Source: Syngnathus acus (Eukaryota; Chordata; Actinopteri; Syngnathiformes; Syngnathidae). From it: DNA of 64,000 nucleotides. Shown here piece after piece: positions 11,157 to 21,177 of this stretch (position 1 is its first letter; every line of letters starts with the position of its first letter). Both the position numbers and the translations under genes were made by a program. The DNA is taken from contig NC_051097.1 in the NCBI RefSeq assembly GCF_901709675.1, positions 1,309,039 to 1,373,038 of the forward strand, given 5' to 3'. The notes below the pieces were generated by a model. That model worked only from the letters and a program-made list of their open reading frames with translations. It did not search any database and was not told the DNA's origin.

Positions 11157-11365
11157 TAACCTGGGTTCGACCGAACCCTAGGGGTTCGGTGAGTCGGTCT
11201 CAGGGGTTCGGCAGAGCCTCCACTGCGAAGGGTCAAACATACCTGATTTATCGTGTAAATTTGTGATTTGCAGGTATGTAATTTGTTGTGAGTTCATGCA
11301 TTGTGTTGGTTTTGTTCATTGAACAAGGTGATGATCATGCATGGCTCATTTTGTGCACCAGTTGC
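11157..11365 (+). mobile_element. hAT transposon left end
   Basis: Begins CAGTGGTTCTTAACCTGG, a hAT terminus, and continues with the 'gaaccctaggggttcggtgagtcgg' block found in such elements. The right end is missing: sequence switches at about 11366 into the interior of an LTR element. Confidence 0.65.
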
Positions 11366-11630
11366 CGCCGATTGCGGTTCATGTCCCCGAGTTGCGGCCA
11401 ATTGCAGTTCATGTCCCTAGACTTGCCGTCGATTGCAGTTCAAGTCCCCAGAGTTGCTGCCGATTGCGGTTCATGTTCCCAGTGTTGCCGCCGATTGCGG
11501 TTCATGTCCCCAGAGTTGCCGCCGATTGCGGTTCATGTCCCCAGAGTTGCCGCCGATTGCGGTTCATGTCCCCAGAGTTGCTGCCGATTGCGGTTCATGT
11601 CCCCAGAGTTGCCGCCGATTGCGGTTAGGA
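11366..11630 (+). repeat. 31-bp minisatellite in the LTR-element interior
   Basis: About eight tandem units of a 31-bp motif containing gccgccgattgcggttcatg. Because 31 is not a multiple of three, all three frames are read in turn; the apparent open frames across it are repeat artefacts. Confidence 0.85.
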
Positions 11631-11751
11631 CTTTGCCATGGCTGGTGAGGCCATTTGGACTGGTGCGCTTACCCCCCACCCCCCCCCTTTGCCACGTGGA
11701 AGTTTCGTTTTTTTTTGGGACGTCGGTAGCCGTCCCTTGTGGGGGTGGTAC

Positions 11752-12076
11752 TGTAACGTCTCATCCCCAGCCGTTTTGCTATGTGTCTGTTGTCATGGTT
11801 TCTGTCTGTGTGCTCGCCCCTCCCCTCCTGTGTGCCCATGATTAGTGTGCATTCTCACCTGCCTCTTGTCACCTGTTGTGTATTTAAGTCCCGTCTGCCC
11901 CTCACTCCCCGTCGGATCATTAATGTCTTCACGTCTTTTGTTTTACGTCCTTGTCGGTCAGTCCTCTTGTTGTTTTGTTAAGTCATCTCAGCTTGCCGAG
12001 TCTGTTCGTTTGTTTTCTTCAATAAACCCTGGTCCAAGCTGCACTTGGTCGCCCTGCTCCATTCCGATCCTTGACA
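11752..12076 (+). repeat. 3' LTR of the self-priming-type element
   Basis: Starts TGTAACGTC and ends CCTTGACA. It contains a TATA-like box TATTTAAG (11881-11888), a predicted transcript start about 30 bp later at GTCGGATCATT (11911-11921), and AATAAA near 12021 followed by 'ccctggtccaagctgcacttgg', which is conserved in every copy in the window. A GT/G-rich tract (ttgtgggggtggtac) just before the LTR is the likely polypurine tract. Confidence 0.75.
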
Positions 12077-12087
12077 GTTATTAATTA

Positions 12088-13150
12088 TTGCTGGTAGAAT
12101 GTCATGACGTCATGATGGCGCCGCGGATGGCCGCCACGGTGAGTCGCTCTCTGTTTCTTTGTCTTATTTTGTGTTTTCTGTGTCCTCTGCTGTCCATCCC
12201 GGATCACTTTTACCAGAGAAGCACTGTTAAACATCGGACAGTCTTCTGGTATTTTCTCTCCTGTTCTGATTCAGACTGTCGGAGATTTTAGCCGGAGCGG
12301 CGGTGCTATACAAGCTAACACGACGACGGCGACGCGAAGAACAAGCAGGAGCCCTCGTAAAGCTGAGGCAGAGAGGGTTTCGTTCTGCCCTACCGTCAAT
12401 TCATCTGGCGAATGTCCGCTTCCTGGCGAACAAGATGGACGGACTGCTGCTCCTCACTTCAAGGAACACGGACTTCAGCAGATCCGCCGCGCTGTGTTTT
12501 GTTGAAACGTGGCTTAGCGAACGAACCCCCCACCACGCCGTGGAGTTAGCTGGGTTTCGGCTAACGCGTGCAGATCGCAGCGCGGAGCTCCCTGGAAAAT
12601 CAAAGGGAGGTGGTCTCTGTTTCTACATTAATGAACGTTGGTGTACTGATGTCACGGTGTTGAAAGAGTTTTGCAGCCCTCTCCTAGAAACACTTTTCAT
12701 AAACTGACGGCCGTTCTATTCACCACGGGAGTTCTCCTCGATCGTCATGGCGGCTGTTTACATTCCACCACACGCACGTGCGAGTAAAGCCACGCAGAGG
12801 CTGGCTGACCAGGTGACAGACATGGAGAAACTTCTACCAAATTCACTAATCATTGTTCTGGGTGATCTTAACAGGGCGAACCTCGCACACAAACTCCCCA
12901 GATACAGACAGCACATAACGTGTCCCACCAGAGGGGCACAGACACTGTACCACTGCTACACCGTAATTAAGGATGCATACCACTCTGTGGCTCGTGCAGC
13001 TTTAGGACTCTCGGACCACTGTCTAGTTCATCTGATCCCGACCTACAGGCAGAAACTAAAAACTTCTAAGCCTGTGGTGAGGACTGTGAGGAAGTGGACA
13101 GTGGAGTCAAGGCAGGACCTCCAAACCTGCTTTGACTGCACCGATTGGGT
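12088..13150 (+). pseudogene. L2-clade LINE, 5' fragment with endonuclease domain
   Basis: The fragment opens with an L2-like N-terminus (MAAT.SRSLFLCLILCFLCP). From 12303 a basic linker precedes the endonuclease: SIHLANVRFLANKMDGL, ALCFVETWLSER (catalytic Glu), and KGGGLCFYINERWC. A stop breaks it at 12705; the frame resumes at 12747 with AAVYIPPHAR, IIVLGDLNRANL (the metal-binding GDFN position reads GDLN) and LGLSDHCLVHL (catalytic SDH). Homology ends near 13150, before any reverse transcriptase. Endonuclease-positive LINEs nick target DNA for target-primed reverse transcription; this one is dead by truncation and frameshift. Confidence 0.75.
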
Positions 13151-13159
13151 AATAGAATG

Positions 13160-13268
13160 CACGTTCCTTTGATAACTATTGTTGTGAGTAATGAGGTGTT
13201 TAATTAAGCATTCATGTTCCTTTGATAATTATTGTTGTGAGTAATGGTGTTTAATTAAGCATTCATGT
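13160..13268. repeat. Short tandem duplication (about 50 bp)
   Basis: 'gttcctttgataa.tattgttgtgagtaatg..gtgtttaattaagcattcatg' is present twice in direct succession. Confidence 0.8.
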
Positions 13269-13348
13269 ATGCTAATTAATTTGGAAAGTGTCTGAGATGT
13301 GACTTTTGGCACAGGTGTTTAAGGTGTGACTCTTGACCTTTTGATGTA

Positions 13349-13871
13349 CAGTGAAGCCTCGGTTTTCGACCACAATCCGTTCCAGAAGGCTGTTCGAGAA
13401 GTGAATCGTTCGAATTCCAAATCATGTTTTCCCATTACAAGTAATGGAAAAAATCTAATCCGTTCCAAGCAAAAAAAAAACGCCTTTTTTCATTTGCGCA
13501 TCTTTGTCCGATCGCGCAACTGCAGCGCACCGCCGAACGCGCAACCGTAGCGCGTCGCCGACCGCGCAACTGCACCGTGCTGGTCGCATTATTGTGACAG
13601 AGCCATTGCTGAAATTTAGAAAATATTTTTAAAGTCCTGATGTACTTTCCAAAATTTAAGTGGACCTCAGTGCGCAGGGAGCTTAATTTTGTCCGATCGC
13701 GCAACTGCAGTGCACCGCTGAACGCGCAACCGTAGTGCGCCGCCGACCGCGCAACTGCACCGCGCTGGTCGCATTATTGTGACAGAGCGGTCGCTAAAAT
13801 TTAGAAAATATTTTTAAAGTCCTGATGTACTTTCCAAAATTTAAGTGGACCTCAGTGCGCAGGGAGCTTAA
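13349..13871. mobile_element. Tc1/mariner-type MITE, truncated copy
   Basis: Begins after TA with CAGTGAAGCCTCGGTTTTCG and carries the same GC-rich interior as the 8326 element, in the opposite orientation, with two tandem interior units (about 13500-13690 and 13690-13870). The second terminus is missing. Confidence 0.75.
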
Positions 13872-13884
13872 GTCTCATTGCTTG

Positions 13885-13967
13885 GAGGAAGAGCGATCAC
13901 GCCGAGGAAGAGCGATCACGCCGAGAAAGAGCGATCACGCCGAGAAAGAGCGATCACGCCGAGGAAG
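13885..13967. repeat. 19-bp minisatellite
   Basis: Units of gaggaagagcgatcacgcc start at 13885, 13904, 13923 and 13942, with a partial fifth. It abuts the LTR starting at 13970. Confidence 0.9.
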
Positions 13968-14744
13968 AGTGTCAGGTCTAAATACCATCAGACATTAAAC
14001 CACACGCTGGAAGGAAGAGGAGAAAAGAACCAGAACAGGTTTACTCGCGAGGAGAACGATAGAGAAAGCAAGCTCAGTTACAATCTCCATCAATTCTGAG
14101 TCCTTACTTCCACGTGCTCCTCTATTTAATGTTTTGGTTGCCCTGGTTACAGAGGCGTTGCTACACTAAAGGGAGGGGAGATAGTGTCTGTAGCAACGCT
14201 AATTAGCTAAGGAATGTAGTGTGGTGTGAATTAGCACTTCATTGTCGGCCCGTGACCCCCGCAGACTTTGTCCTCTTCCCTCAACCAGCTGTTCTTCTCC
14301 CATGGTTGGCTGACTCGTTCTCGAGTGTGATCAGATAACTTGAATTGCCGCTTTCCTGTGGAACAATGCAACTAAACCTTGGCTAACTTTATCTACTTGG
14401 TAGATTAACACACAATAATAATAAGTAACTTGTCCTAAACACTTCAACACACTAAGTAAATGTAAGGTAACTGGTATGCAGTTCCTTAAACAAACATTGA
14501 GTAAATATAGGATAACTTGTACGCAACTACTTCAAACTGTATATAACACTTAACAAAGAAAAACAGTTCTGATCAACAACAATCTATGAACCAAACCTAC
14601 AGTTAACTAAAAGGAATGAAGTTTCTTTGAACCAAATAAGAACATTTCGCCTATGCAAATAAGCTCTGCTCATTGTTAGTGAAGGCCTCTTACAGGAACA
14701 AAAACACACACACAACATAAGGACAGGAAGGATACATATGGCTA

Positions 14745-17700
14745 TCCATCCATCCATCCATCCATCTTCTTCCGCTTATCCGGGGTCGGGTCGCGGGGGC
14801 AGCAGCTTCAGGAGGGACTCCCAGACTTCCCTCTCCCCAGCCACTTCATCTAGCTCATCCCGGGGGATCCCAAGGCGTTCCCAGGCCAGCCGAGAGACAT
14901 AGTCTCTCCAGCGCGTCCTGGGTCGTCCCCGGGGTCTCCTACCGGTGGGACATGCCCGGAACACCTCCCCAGGGAGGCGTCCAGGAGGCATCCTGATGAG
15001 ATGCCCGAGCCACCTCATCTGGCTCCTCTCAACGTGGAGGAGTAGCGACTCTACTCCGAGTCTCTCCCGGATGACCGAACTCCTCACCCTATCTCTAAGG
15101 GAGAGCCCGGACATCCTGCGGAGAAAACTCATTTCGGCCGCTTGTATCCGGGATCTCGTTCTTTCGGTCACGACCCATAGCTCGTGACCATAGGTGAGGG
15201 TAGGAGCGTAAATCGACCGGTAAATTGAGAGCTTTGCCTTTTGGCTCAGCTCTCTCTTCACCACGACGGACCGGTACAGAGTCCGCATTACTGCCGACGC
15301 TGCACCGATCCGCCTGTCGATCTCGCGCTCCATCCTCCCCTCACTCGTGAACAAGACCCCAAGATACTTAAACTCCTCCACTTGGGGCAGGATCTCATCC
15401 CCGATCCGGAGAGGGCATTCCACCCTTTTCCGATCGAGGACCATGGACTCGGATTTGGAGGTGCTGACCCTCATCCCGACCGCTTCACACTCGGCTGCGA
15501 ACCGCTCCAGTGAGAGCTGGAGATCACGGCCTGAAGAAGCCAACAGCACAACGTCGTCTGCAAAAAGCAGAGACGCGATGCTGAGGTCCCCAAACCGGAC
15601 ACCCTCAACGCCTCGGCTGCACCTAGAAATTCTGTCCATAAAAATTATGAACAGAATCGGTGACAAAGGGCAGCCTTGGCGGAGTCCAACCCTCACTGGG
15701 AACGAATCCGACTTACTGCCGGAAATGCGGACCACACTCTGGCATCGGTGATACAGGGACCGAACCGCCCTTATCAGTTGGCTCGGTACCCCGTACTCCC
15801 GAAGCACCCCCCACAGAACCTCCCGAGGGACACGGTCGAACGCCTTCTCCAAGTCCACAAAACACATGTGGACTGGTTGGGCGAACTCCCATGCACCCTC
15901 GAGGATCCTGTTGAGGGTGAAGAGCTGGTCCACTGTTCCACGGCCAGGACGAAAGCCACACTGTTCCTCCTGAATCCGAGGTTCGACCTCCCGACGGACC
16001 CTCCTCTCCAGCACCCCTGAATAGACCTTACCAGGGAGGCTGAGGAGTGTAATTCCCCTGTAATTGGAACACACCCTCCGGTCCCCCTTCTTAAAGAGGG
16101 GAACCACCACCCCAGTCTGCCAATCCAGAGGCACTGTCCCCGATGTCCACGCGATGCTGTAGAGACGTGTCAGCCATGACAGCCCCACAACATCCAGAGC
16201 CCTTAAGAAATCCGGGCGGATCTCATCCACCCCCGGGGCCTTGCCACCGAGGAGTTTTTTAACTACCTCAGTGACTTCAACCCCAGAGATTGGAGAGTCC
16301 GCCTCAGAGTCCTCAGGCCCTGCTTCCACAATGGAAGGCGTGTCGGTGGAATTGAGGAGGTCTTCGAAGTATTCTCCCCACCGACACACGACGTCCCGAG
16401 TCGAGGTCAGCAGCACGCCATCTCCACTGTAAACAGTGTTGACGTTGCACTGCTTCCCCCTCCTGAGACGCCGGATGGTGGACCAGAATTTCCTCGAAGC
16501 CGTCCGGAAGTCATTCTCCATGGCCTCGCCGAACTCCTCCCACGCCCGGGTTTTTGCCTCAGCAACCGCCGAAGCCGCGTTCCGCTTGGCCATCCGGTAC
16601 CTGTCAGCTGCCTCCGGAGTCCCGCAGGCCAAAACGGCCCGATAGGACTCCTTCTTCAGCTTGACGGCATCCCTTACCGCCGGTGTCCACCAGCGGGTTC
16701 GGGGATTGCCGCCACGACAGGCACCAATGACCTTACGGCCACAGCTCCGGTCGGCCGCCTCAACAATGGAGGCGCGGAACAAGGTCCACTCGGACTCAAT
16801 GTCCCCCGCCTCCCCCGGGACGTGGGAAAAGCTCTGCCGGAGGTGGGAGTTGAAGCTCTTCCTGACAGGGGATTCCGCCAGACGTTCCCAGCAGACCCTC
16901 ACAGAACGTTTGGGTCTGCCAGGTCGGACCGGCATCTTCCCCCACCATCGGAGCCAACCCACCACCAGGTGGTGATCAGTTGACAGCTCCGCCCCTCTCT
17001 TCGCCCGAGTGTCCAAAACATGCGGCCGCAAATCCGATGACACGACTACAAAGTCGATCATCGAACTGCGGCCTAGGGTGTCCTGGTGCCAAGTGCACAC
17101 ATGGACACCCTTATGTTTGAACATGGTGTTCATTATTGAAAATCCGTGTCGAGCACAGAAGTCCAACAATAGAACACCGCTCGGGTTCAGATCGGGGGGG
17201 CCGTTCCTCCCAATCACGCCCTTCCAGGTCTCACTGTCATTGCCCACGTGAGCATTGAAGTCACCCAGTAGAACGACGGAGTCCCCAGAAGGAGCGCTCT
17301 CCAGCACTTCCTCCAGGGACCCCAAGAAGGGTGGGTACTCTGAGCTGCCGTTTGGTGCATAGACACAAACAACAGTCAGGACCCGTCCCCCCACCCGAAG
17401 GCGGAGGGAGGCTACCCTCTCGTTCACCGGGGTGAACCCCAATGTGCAGGCGCCCAGCCGGGGGGCAATAAGTATACCCACACCTGCCCGACGCCTCTCA
17501 CCGTGGGCAACTCCAGAGTGGAAGAGAGTCCAGCCCCTCTCGAGAGGGCTTGTACCGGAACCCAAACTGTGTGTGGAGGCAAGTCCGACTATATCTAGTC
17601 GGAACTTTTCTGCCTCGCACACCAGCTCGGGCTCCTTTCCAGCCAGAGAGGTGACATTCCATGTCCCAAGAGCCAGCTTCTGCAGCCGGGGATCAGACTG

Positions 17701-18103
17701 CCAAGGTCCCTGCCTTTGGCCGCCGCCCAGCTTGCAATGCACCCGACCCCTTTGGCCCCTCCCACAGGTGGTGAGCCCATGGGAAGGGGGACCCACGTTT
17801 CCTTTTCGGGCTGAGCCCGGCCGGGCCCCATGGGCGAAGGCCCGGCCACCAGACGCTCGCCTTCGAGCCCCGCCTCCAGGCCTGGCTCCAGAGGGGGGCC
17901 CCGGTGACCCGCGTCCGGGCGAGGGAAAACGTGATCCATTAATTTTTATCATCATAAGGGGCTGATGAGCCGTGCTTTGTCTGGCCCCTCACCTAGGACC
18001 CGTTTGCCATGGGTGACCCTACCAGGGGCATGAAGCCCCAGACAACATGGCTCCTAGGATCATAGGGGCACGCAAACCCCTCCACCACGATAAGGTGACG
18101 ACT
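14745..18103 (-). mobile_element. RTE-type LINE, complete copy with target duplication
   Basis: A 3.36-kb non-LTR retrotransposon. It is flanked by a 10-bp direct repeat CATATGGCTA (14735-14744 and 18104-18113). The 3' end (left, minus strand) finishes in a GGAT/ATGG tetranucleotide tail, seen here as repeated ccat, typical of RTE-type elements. The 5' UTR (about 17956-18103) contains a 'tatcgtggtggaggggtttgcgtgcccc' block on the minus strand. It holds a single long ORF. Insertion was into the LTR of ERV family 2, so it is younger than that LTR. Confidence 0.85.
14776..17955 (-). CDS. RTE-type LINE ORF: endonuclease and reverse transcriptase
   Basis: A 1059-codon frame with no stops. After a Pro/Gly/Arg-rich N-terminus (1-90) comes an apurinic-like endonuclease (about 97-335): [23 protein letters not shown] at 227-240 and STDHHLVV at 325-332. 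The reverse transcriptase (about 560-850) shows [27 protein letters not shown] at 699-710, [12 protein letters not shown] and the catalytic FADDVV at 798-803. A C-terminal region with [13 protein letters not shown] and RGRPRTRW (about 983-1016) is typical of the clade. The protein would nick chromosomal DNA and copy its own RNA there. The position where most such endonucleases have the catalytic Glu reads [11 protein letters not shown], so that Glu is absent. Start choice is uncertain: the first Met lies in a low-complexity leader and another start may be used. Confidence 0.9.
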   Translation of the reverse strand: MMIKINGSRFPSPGRGSPGPPSGARPGGGARRRASGGRAFAHGARPGSARKGNVGPPSHGLTTCGRGQRGRVHCKLGGGQRQGPWQSDPRLQKLALGTWNVTSLAGKEPELVCEAEKFRLDIVGLASTHSLGSGTSPLERGWTLFHSGVAHGERRRAGVGILIAPRLGACTLGFTPVNERVASLRLRVGGRVLTVVCVYAPNGSSEYPPFLGSLEEVLESAPSGDSVVLLGDFNAHVGNDSETWKGVIGRNGPPDLNPSGVLLLDFCARHGFSIMNTMFKHKGVHVCTWHQDTLGRSSMIDFVVVSSDLRPHVLDTRAKRGAELSTDHHLVVGWLRWWGKMPVRPGRPKRSVRVCWERLAESPVRKSFNSHLRQSFSHVPGEAGDIESEWTLFRASIVEAADRSCGRKVIGACRGGNPRTRWWTPAVRDAVKLKKESYRAVLACGTPEAADRYRMAKRNAASAVAEAKTRAWEEFGEAMENDFRTASRKFWSTIRRLRRGKQCNVNTVYSGDGVLLTSTRDVVCRWGEYFEDLLNSTDTPSIVEAGPEDSEADSPISGVEVTEVVKKLLGGKAPGVDEIRPDFLRALDVVGLSWLTRLYSIAWTSGTVPLDWQTGVVVPLFKKGDRRVCSNYRGITLLSLPGKVYSGVLERRVRREVEPRIQEEQCGFRPGRGTVDQLFTLNRILEGAWEFAQPVHMCFVDLEKAFDRVPREVLWGVLREYGVPSQLIRAVRSLYHRCQSVVRISGSKSDSFPVRVGLRQGCPLSPILFIIFMDRISRCSRGVEGVRFGDLSIASLLFADDVVLLASSGRDLQLSLERFAAECEAVGMRVSTSKSESMVLDRKRVECPLRIGDEILPQVEEFKYLGVLFTSEGRMEREIDRRIGAASAVMRTLYRSVVVKRELSQKAKLSIYRSIYAPTLTYGHELWVVTERTRSRIQAAEMSFLRRMSGLSLRDRVRSSVIRERLGVESLLLHVERSQMRWLGHLIRMPPGRLPGEVFRACPTGRRPRGRPRTRWRDYVSRLAWERLGIPRDELDEVAGEREVWESLLKLLPPRPDPG

Positions 18104-18237
18104 CATATGGCTAATAGGGATCAAAAGACATCCCTGTCACTAAAGAGGAAGAACCTAGATAAAAGGAAAGTCATAAACTCGTAAAGACGAGGCCTCCAGG
18201 TCTGGCAGGCCAAGGCTTCACTTAAATTATTCCAACA

Positions 18238-18252
18238 TTTCCCCCCTGTTTA
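18238..18252 (-). promoter_or_regulatory. Polypurine tract of ERV family 2
   Basis: On the minus strand AAACAGGGGGGAAA lies immediately before the LTR start TGTTGG. Retroviruses prime plus-strand DNA synthesis from such a tract. Confidence 0.7.
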
Positions 18253-18373
18253 TCACATATTTGCTCAATTTTTACATTACCAAAAACAACCACTTATCTC
18301 GATTGTCAGTTGTCGGATCACAAGTATGAGCACAAATAAGTTTACACCAAAAAGGATAAATGTTGCGACATTA

Positions 18374-18988
18374 TCATTCGGAAACACACAGATCTGGGAA
18401 GAAGTCTGTAAACTCAAGTGCAAAAATTGCATCATCATCATCGTTATCATCGACATGCTGGCGTTCAGACATTAGGCATACCCGGGCCATCTTGTCGTCC
18501 ATGGGCGATATTGCTGTAGTGATGAGACGATTAAACAGACCACGCAGACATGGAATACAACAACATCCACACAAGGTGAGTATAGCAGTAATTGAGGACA
18601 CAAGGGCTTTATACTTCCCAAAAGCAGTCATCCACTTGTAGTGCTCTTTCATCCTCGTGTTGAGGGATTGCAAGCTTGCAATCGCCTTCGTCAGGCTCCC
18701 ATCAGGGGCGGTGTCGTTCTGGATGAAGGTGCAGCATTGTTCTCTGAACATTGCGCAGACCCTTCCTTTCTCAGACACCAACATAACAAGAGCATTGCGG
18801 TTCTGGATTGACATTAGGGAAGGCGTGGCTAGCTGTTTGTGCACTGCCTCAAGTCCCGCTTGTGTCAGTTTGCCCAATTTCTGCATGTTGCAATGGATGT
18901 AATTTATCCTGTCAACGTTCTTGTTCATCGTACACCAGCAGCAAATGGAGGACTCCCATCCCGCTGCAATTTGGTCAATTAATTCTTA
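18374..18988 (-). pseudogene. ERV family 2 envelope, transmembrane subunit remnant
   Basis: Open frame of at least 184 codons with the C-terminal half of a retroviral envelope. It has a heptad-like helical stretch, then a CX6CC motif (C58, C65-C66 counted from the Met at 18928) preceded by the region corresponding to the conserved 'immunosuppressive' helix, an N-linked site (NDT), a hydrophobic membrane anchor at about 107-128 that includes a CGCCCIPC cluster, and an acidic cytoplasmic tail. The frame stays open upstream to about 18988, where homology stops; the surface subunit is lost. The CX6CC arrangement is that of gamma/alpha-type envelopes, in which surface and transmembrane subunits are disulfide-linked. 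It is the 3' remnant of the provirus whose LTR lies at 13970-18237. Confidence 0.8.
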
Positions 18989-19252
18989 TTAATCAGGAAC
19001 TCATCTGGGGACTCTAATTGCATCAATTTCAGTCAGATCATCGTCGCCTCTCAAATTTAAAGACATTTTGTTTGTTTTTTCCAGCTTTTTCCCAGATCTT
19101 GGCATGTCGATACATATACAATTTTGGTTGACTACATTCTCTAAAAGCAATGGTTTCTTTTCTTCTTCTGTCACCTAACCACCTCCCCAGCCGGGGAGGG
19201 GGGCTGGGGAGAGGGAGAGAAAACAAACTCCAGCCGAATCGGCCACTACAGG

Positions 19253-19377
19253 TTAATTAAAGGCCATATCATAGAAATGTGTCTTTAAACGTGTCTTAAA
19301 TGTTTCTACTGAGGTAGCAGTTCTAATATCCATTGGTAGGGCATTCCAAAGCTCTGGAGTAATTTGAATTTCAAGTG
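19253..19377 (-). pseudogene. LINE C-terminal fragment
   Basis: Minus-strand translation ELWNALPMDIRTATSVETFK followed by TRLKTHFYDMAF and a stop matches the last residues of fish LINE polyproteins (WNxLPxxIR...FKxxLKTHL). Only the end of the ORF is present, as in 5'-truncated insertions. Confidence 0.6.
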
Positions 19378-19479
19378 ATGTCAGCGTCGCGGCGCAGCGG
19401 TTGTTTACGTGAAAGACAAAGATTCGATCATGGGATGACGAAGATGACGAAGGGCCCCACGTACTCCCGGCATCATTAG

Positions 19480-20741
19480 CGGCTTTGTTTGTAAGTGACA
19501 CGGGGGACGAAGCGTTTGAAAGATTTAATGATTTGGAGTGACACAGAAGGTTTGAAAAACTATTATGGCTTTTACACACACCCGGTCCTACTCTACGGAG
19601 CTCTCTTTCACCTCCGTGGATGGAAGTCGGGGGCTGGCGCTCGGCCGGGTGGCTGTCCGGGGACGGTGGATGGGGCTCAGGCATGGCTTTTACGTACGCC
19701 CGGTCCTACTCTACGGAGCTCTCTTCCACCTCCGTGGCTGGAAGTGCCACCTCCGGGGATGGAAGTCCACGCCGCCACACGCCTGGAAGTCCACGCCGGT
19801 GCTTGGGGCCGTGTGGCGGTGAACTATTTACGTTATAGTTATTTGATATATTTTATTTCGTGTAGCAACTTGTATATGTTTTTATCGTTACAGTTCAGTA
19901 GTTGTTGGCTCATTGAACTCTTGTTTTGTTAAATAAAGAGCCGTTTACCAAACCCACGTCTTTCCTTGTACTTTGTTAACGTTACAATATAGTTATATAC
20001 CAGATCTGTGGAATAACGGCGAGGCTGACGTCAGGGCGTACGCGCGGCGTTGTTGACAAAGGACGAGGAATTTGATCAATGGATTTAATGATTTGGAGTG
20101 ACACAGATGGTTTGATAATATTATTGCTTATATAATAGTTATTTAATATATAATTTATATATCGTTATATGGGCCTGTGGAATATTTTTAAGTGCAAGCG
20201 CCGTCAGCTGCGCGCACCCGGCCGGCATTGTTGACATAAAGGACGATCGATGGATTTAATGATTTGGAGTGACACAGATGGTTTGATAATATTATTGCTT
20301 ATATAATAGTTATTTGATATATAATTTATATATCGTTATATGGGTCTGTGGAATATTTTGAAGTGCAACCCCCGTCAGCGGCGCGCACCCGGCCGCATTG
20401 TTGACATAAAGGACGATCGATGGATTTAATGAATTGGAGTGACACAGATGGTTTTATAAACGTGTTATTTATGTAATAGTTCTTTGAATCGCTCTGAATG
20501 TTACGTCAGGCCCGTTCTCAGCTCTTCGTTTGTGTTTATGTCACGTTAGCATACCTATCGTTTAGCCTGTTGTTGCTCGTTCATGTCTGTTATTGGTGTT
20601 GGATTTTGTCGAATAAATTTCCCTCAAAATGCGACTTATACTCCGGAGCGACTTATATATGTTTTTTTTCATGTTATTGTGCATTTTATGGCTAATGCGA
20701 CCTATATTCTGGAGCGACTTTTAGTCCGAAAAATACGGTAT
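19480..20741. repeat. Composite tandem-repeat region ending in a transposon terminus
   Basis: Three components can be seen. At 19565-19760 a unit of about 117 bp ('acccggtcctactctacggagctctctt.cacctccgtgg') is duplicated. At about 20060-20480 a unit of about 170 bp ('gatttaatgatttggagtgacacagatgg...gttatatgg') occurs in tandem, with a diverged first copy near 19520. At 20612-20741 the sequence 'gcgacttatactccggagcgactt...ccgaaaaatacggta' is the right terminus of a fish DNA transposon of the ACCGTATTTTTCGG type. Open frames here change with each repeat. Confidence 0.6.
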
Positions 20742-20792
20742 TCAAGTTTGAAGGGTGTTTTCATTCATGGAATTTAGGGGAAAGGTTACACG

Positions 20793-21165
20793 TGTCATGC
20801 CTCGTCCACAGTTTTGTGATGTGTCATCAGTTCTGTGTCTGTGTGCTCGCCCCTCCCTTCCTGTGTGCCCTTGGTTAGTGTAATCACACGCACTTGCCTC
20901 TCGTTACCTGTGTCTTATTTAAGTTCTGTTTGCGTGTCACTCGCCGTCGGAGCATTACCTGAGAGATGTGGACAATGCATGTCTCACTGTCACGCGGTTT
21001 GTTTGGTTCCTGTCTTTTGTTTCACGCTTTGGCGGTCCGTCCTTTTGGTTTTGTTGTTTAGTCACGTCAGGTTGCCGGGTTTGTCCTTTGAGTTCCTGCA
21101 ATAAACCCTGGTCCAAGCTGCACTTGGTCGTCCTCGCTCCATTCCTCCACCCCCGAACCCTGACA
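20793..21165 (+). repeat. 5' LTR of the self-priming-type element
   Basis: Begins TGTCATGCC and ends CCCTGACA. A TATA-like TATTTAAG lies at 20916-20923, and the predicted transcript start GTCGGAGCATT at 20946-20956, 30 bp further on. CAATAAA and the shared 'ccctggtccaagctgcacttgg' block follow near 21100. Confidence 0.75.
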
Positions 21166-21166
21166 G

Positions 21167-21177
21167 AATGCTCCGAC
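21167..21177 (+). promoter_or_regulatory. Self-complementary primer-binding site
   Basis: AATGCTCCGAC lies one base after the LTR end and is the exact reverse complement of GTCGGAGCATT at 20946-20956, the expected 5' end of the element RNA. It does not begin TGG, so it does not fit a tRNA 3' CCA end. Confidence 0.75.

Larger units (their letters stand above)
11366..12076 (+). mobile_element. 3' part of a self-priming-type LTR element
   Basis: A minisatellite (31-bp unit gttgccgccgattgcggttc...) at 11366-11630 is followed by a GT-rich tract and a 3' LTR. The same arrangement recurs in the elements at 20793 and 59889. There is no gag or pol coding sequence. The 5' LTR and primer-binding site are missing; it is a truncated copy on the + strand. 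Confidence 0.75.
13970..18237 (-). repeat. 3' LTR of ERV family 2, split by a LINE
   Basis: Read on the minus strand the LTR starts TGTTGGAATAATTTAAGTG (at 18237) and ends GACCTGACA (at 13970). It matches the + strand LTR at 29660-30520 along its length once the LINE at 14745-18103 is removed (LTR parts 13970-14744 and 18104-18237). A polypurine tract adjoins its U3 end on the right, making this the 3' LTR of a provirus whose interior lies at 18238 onward. Confidence 0.8.

Noticed and set aside
11366-11630. Possible CRISPR array
   Set aside because: Units are contiguous without unique spacers, and this is a vertebrate genome.
11288-11845. 185-codon frame with repeated LPPIAVHVPRVAADCG-like units
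   Set aside because: Minisatellite translation running into an LTR; several frames show the same repeat.
17432-17965. Open frames on the + strand opposite the LINE ORF (also 15347-16020, 16661-16975)
   Set aside because: Shadows of a GC-rich coding strand; the minus-strand ORF has all endonuclease and reverse transcriptase motifs.
17960-17985. Hammerhead-like CTGATGAG on the + strand next to the LINE
   Set aside because: No GAAA core partner or closing stems at suitable distance, and it is on the non-coding strand of the LINE.
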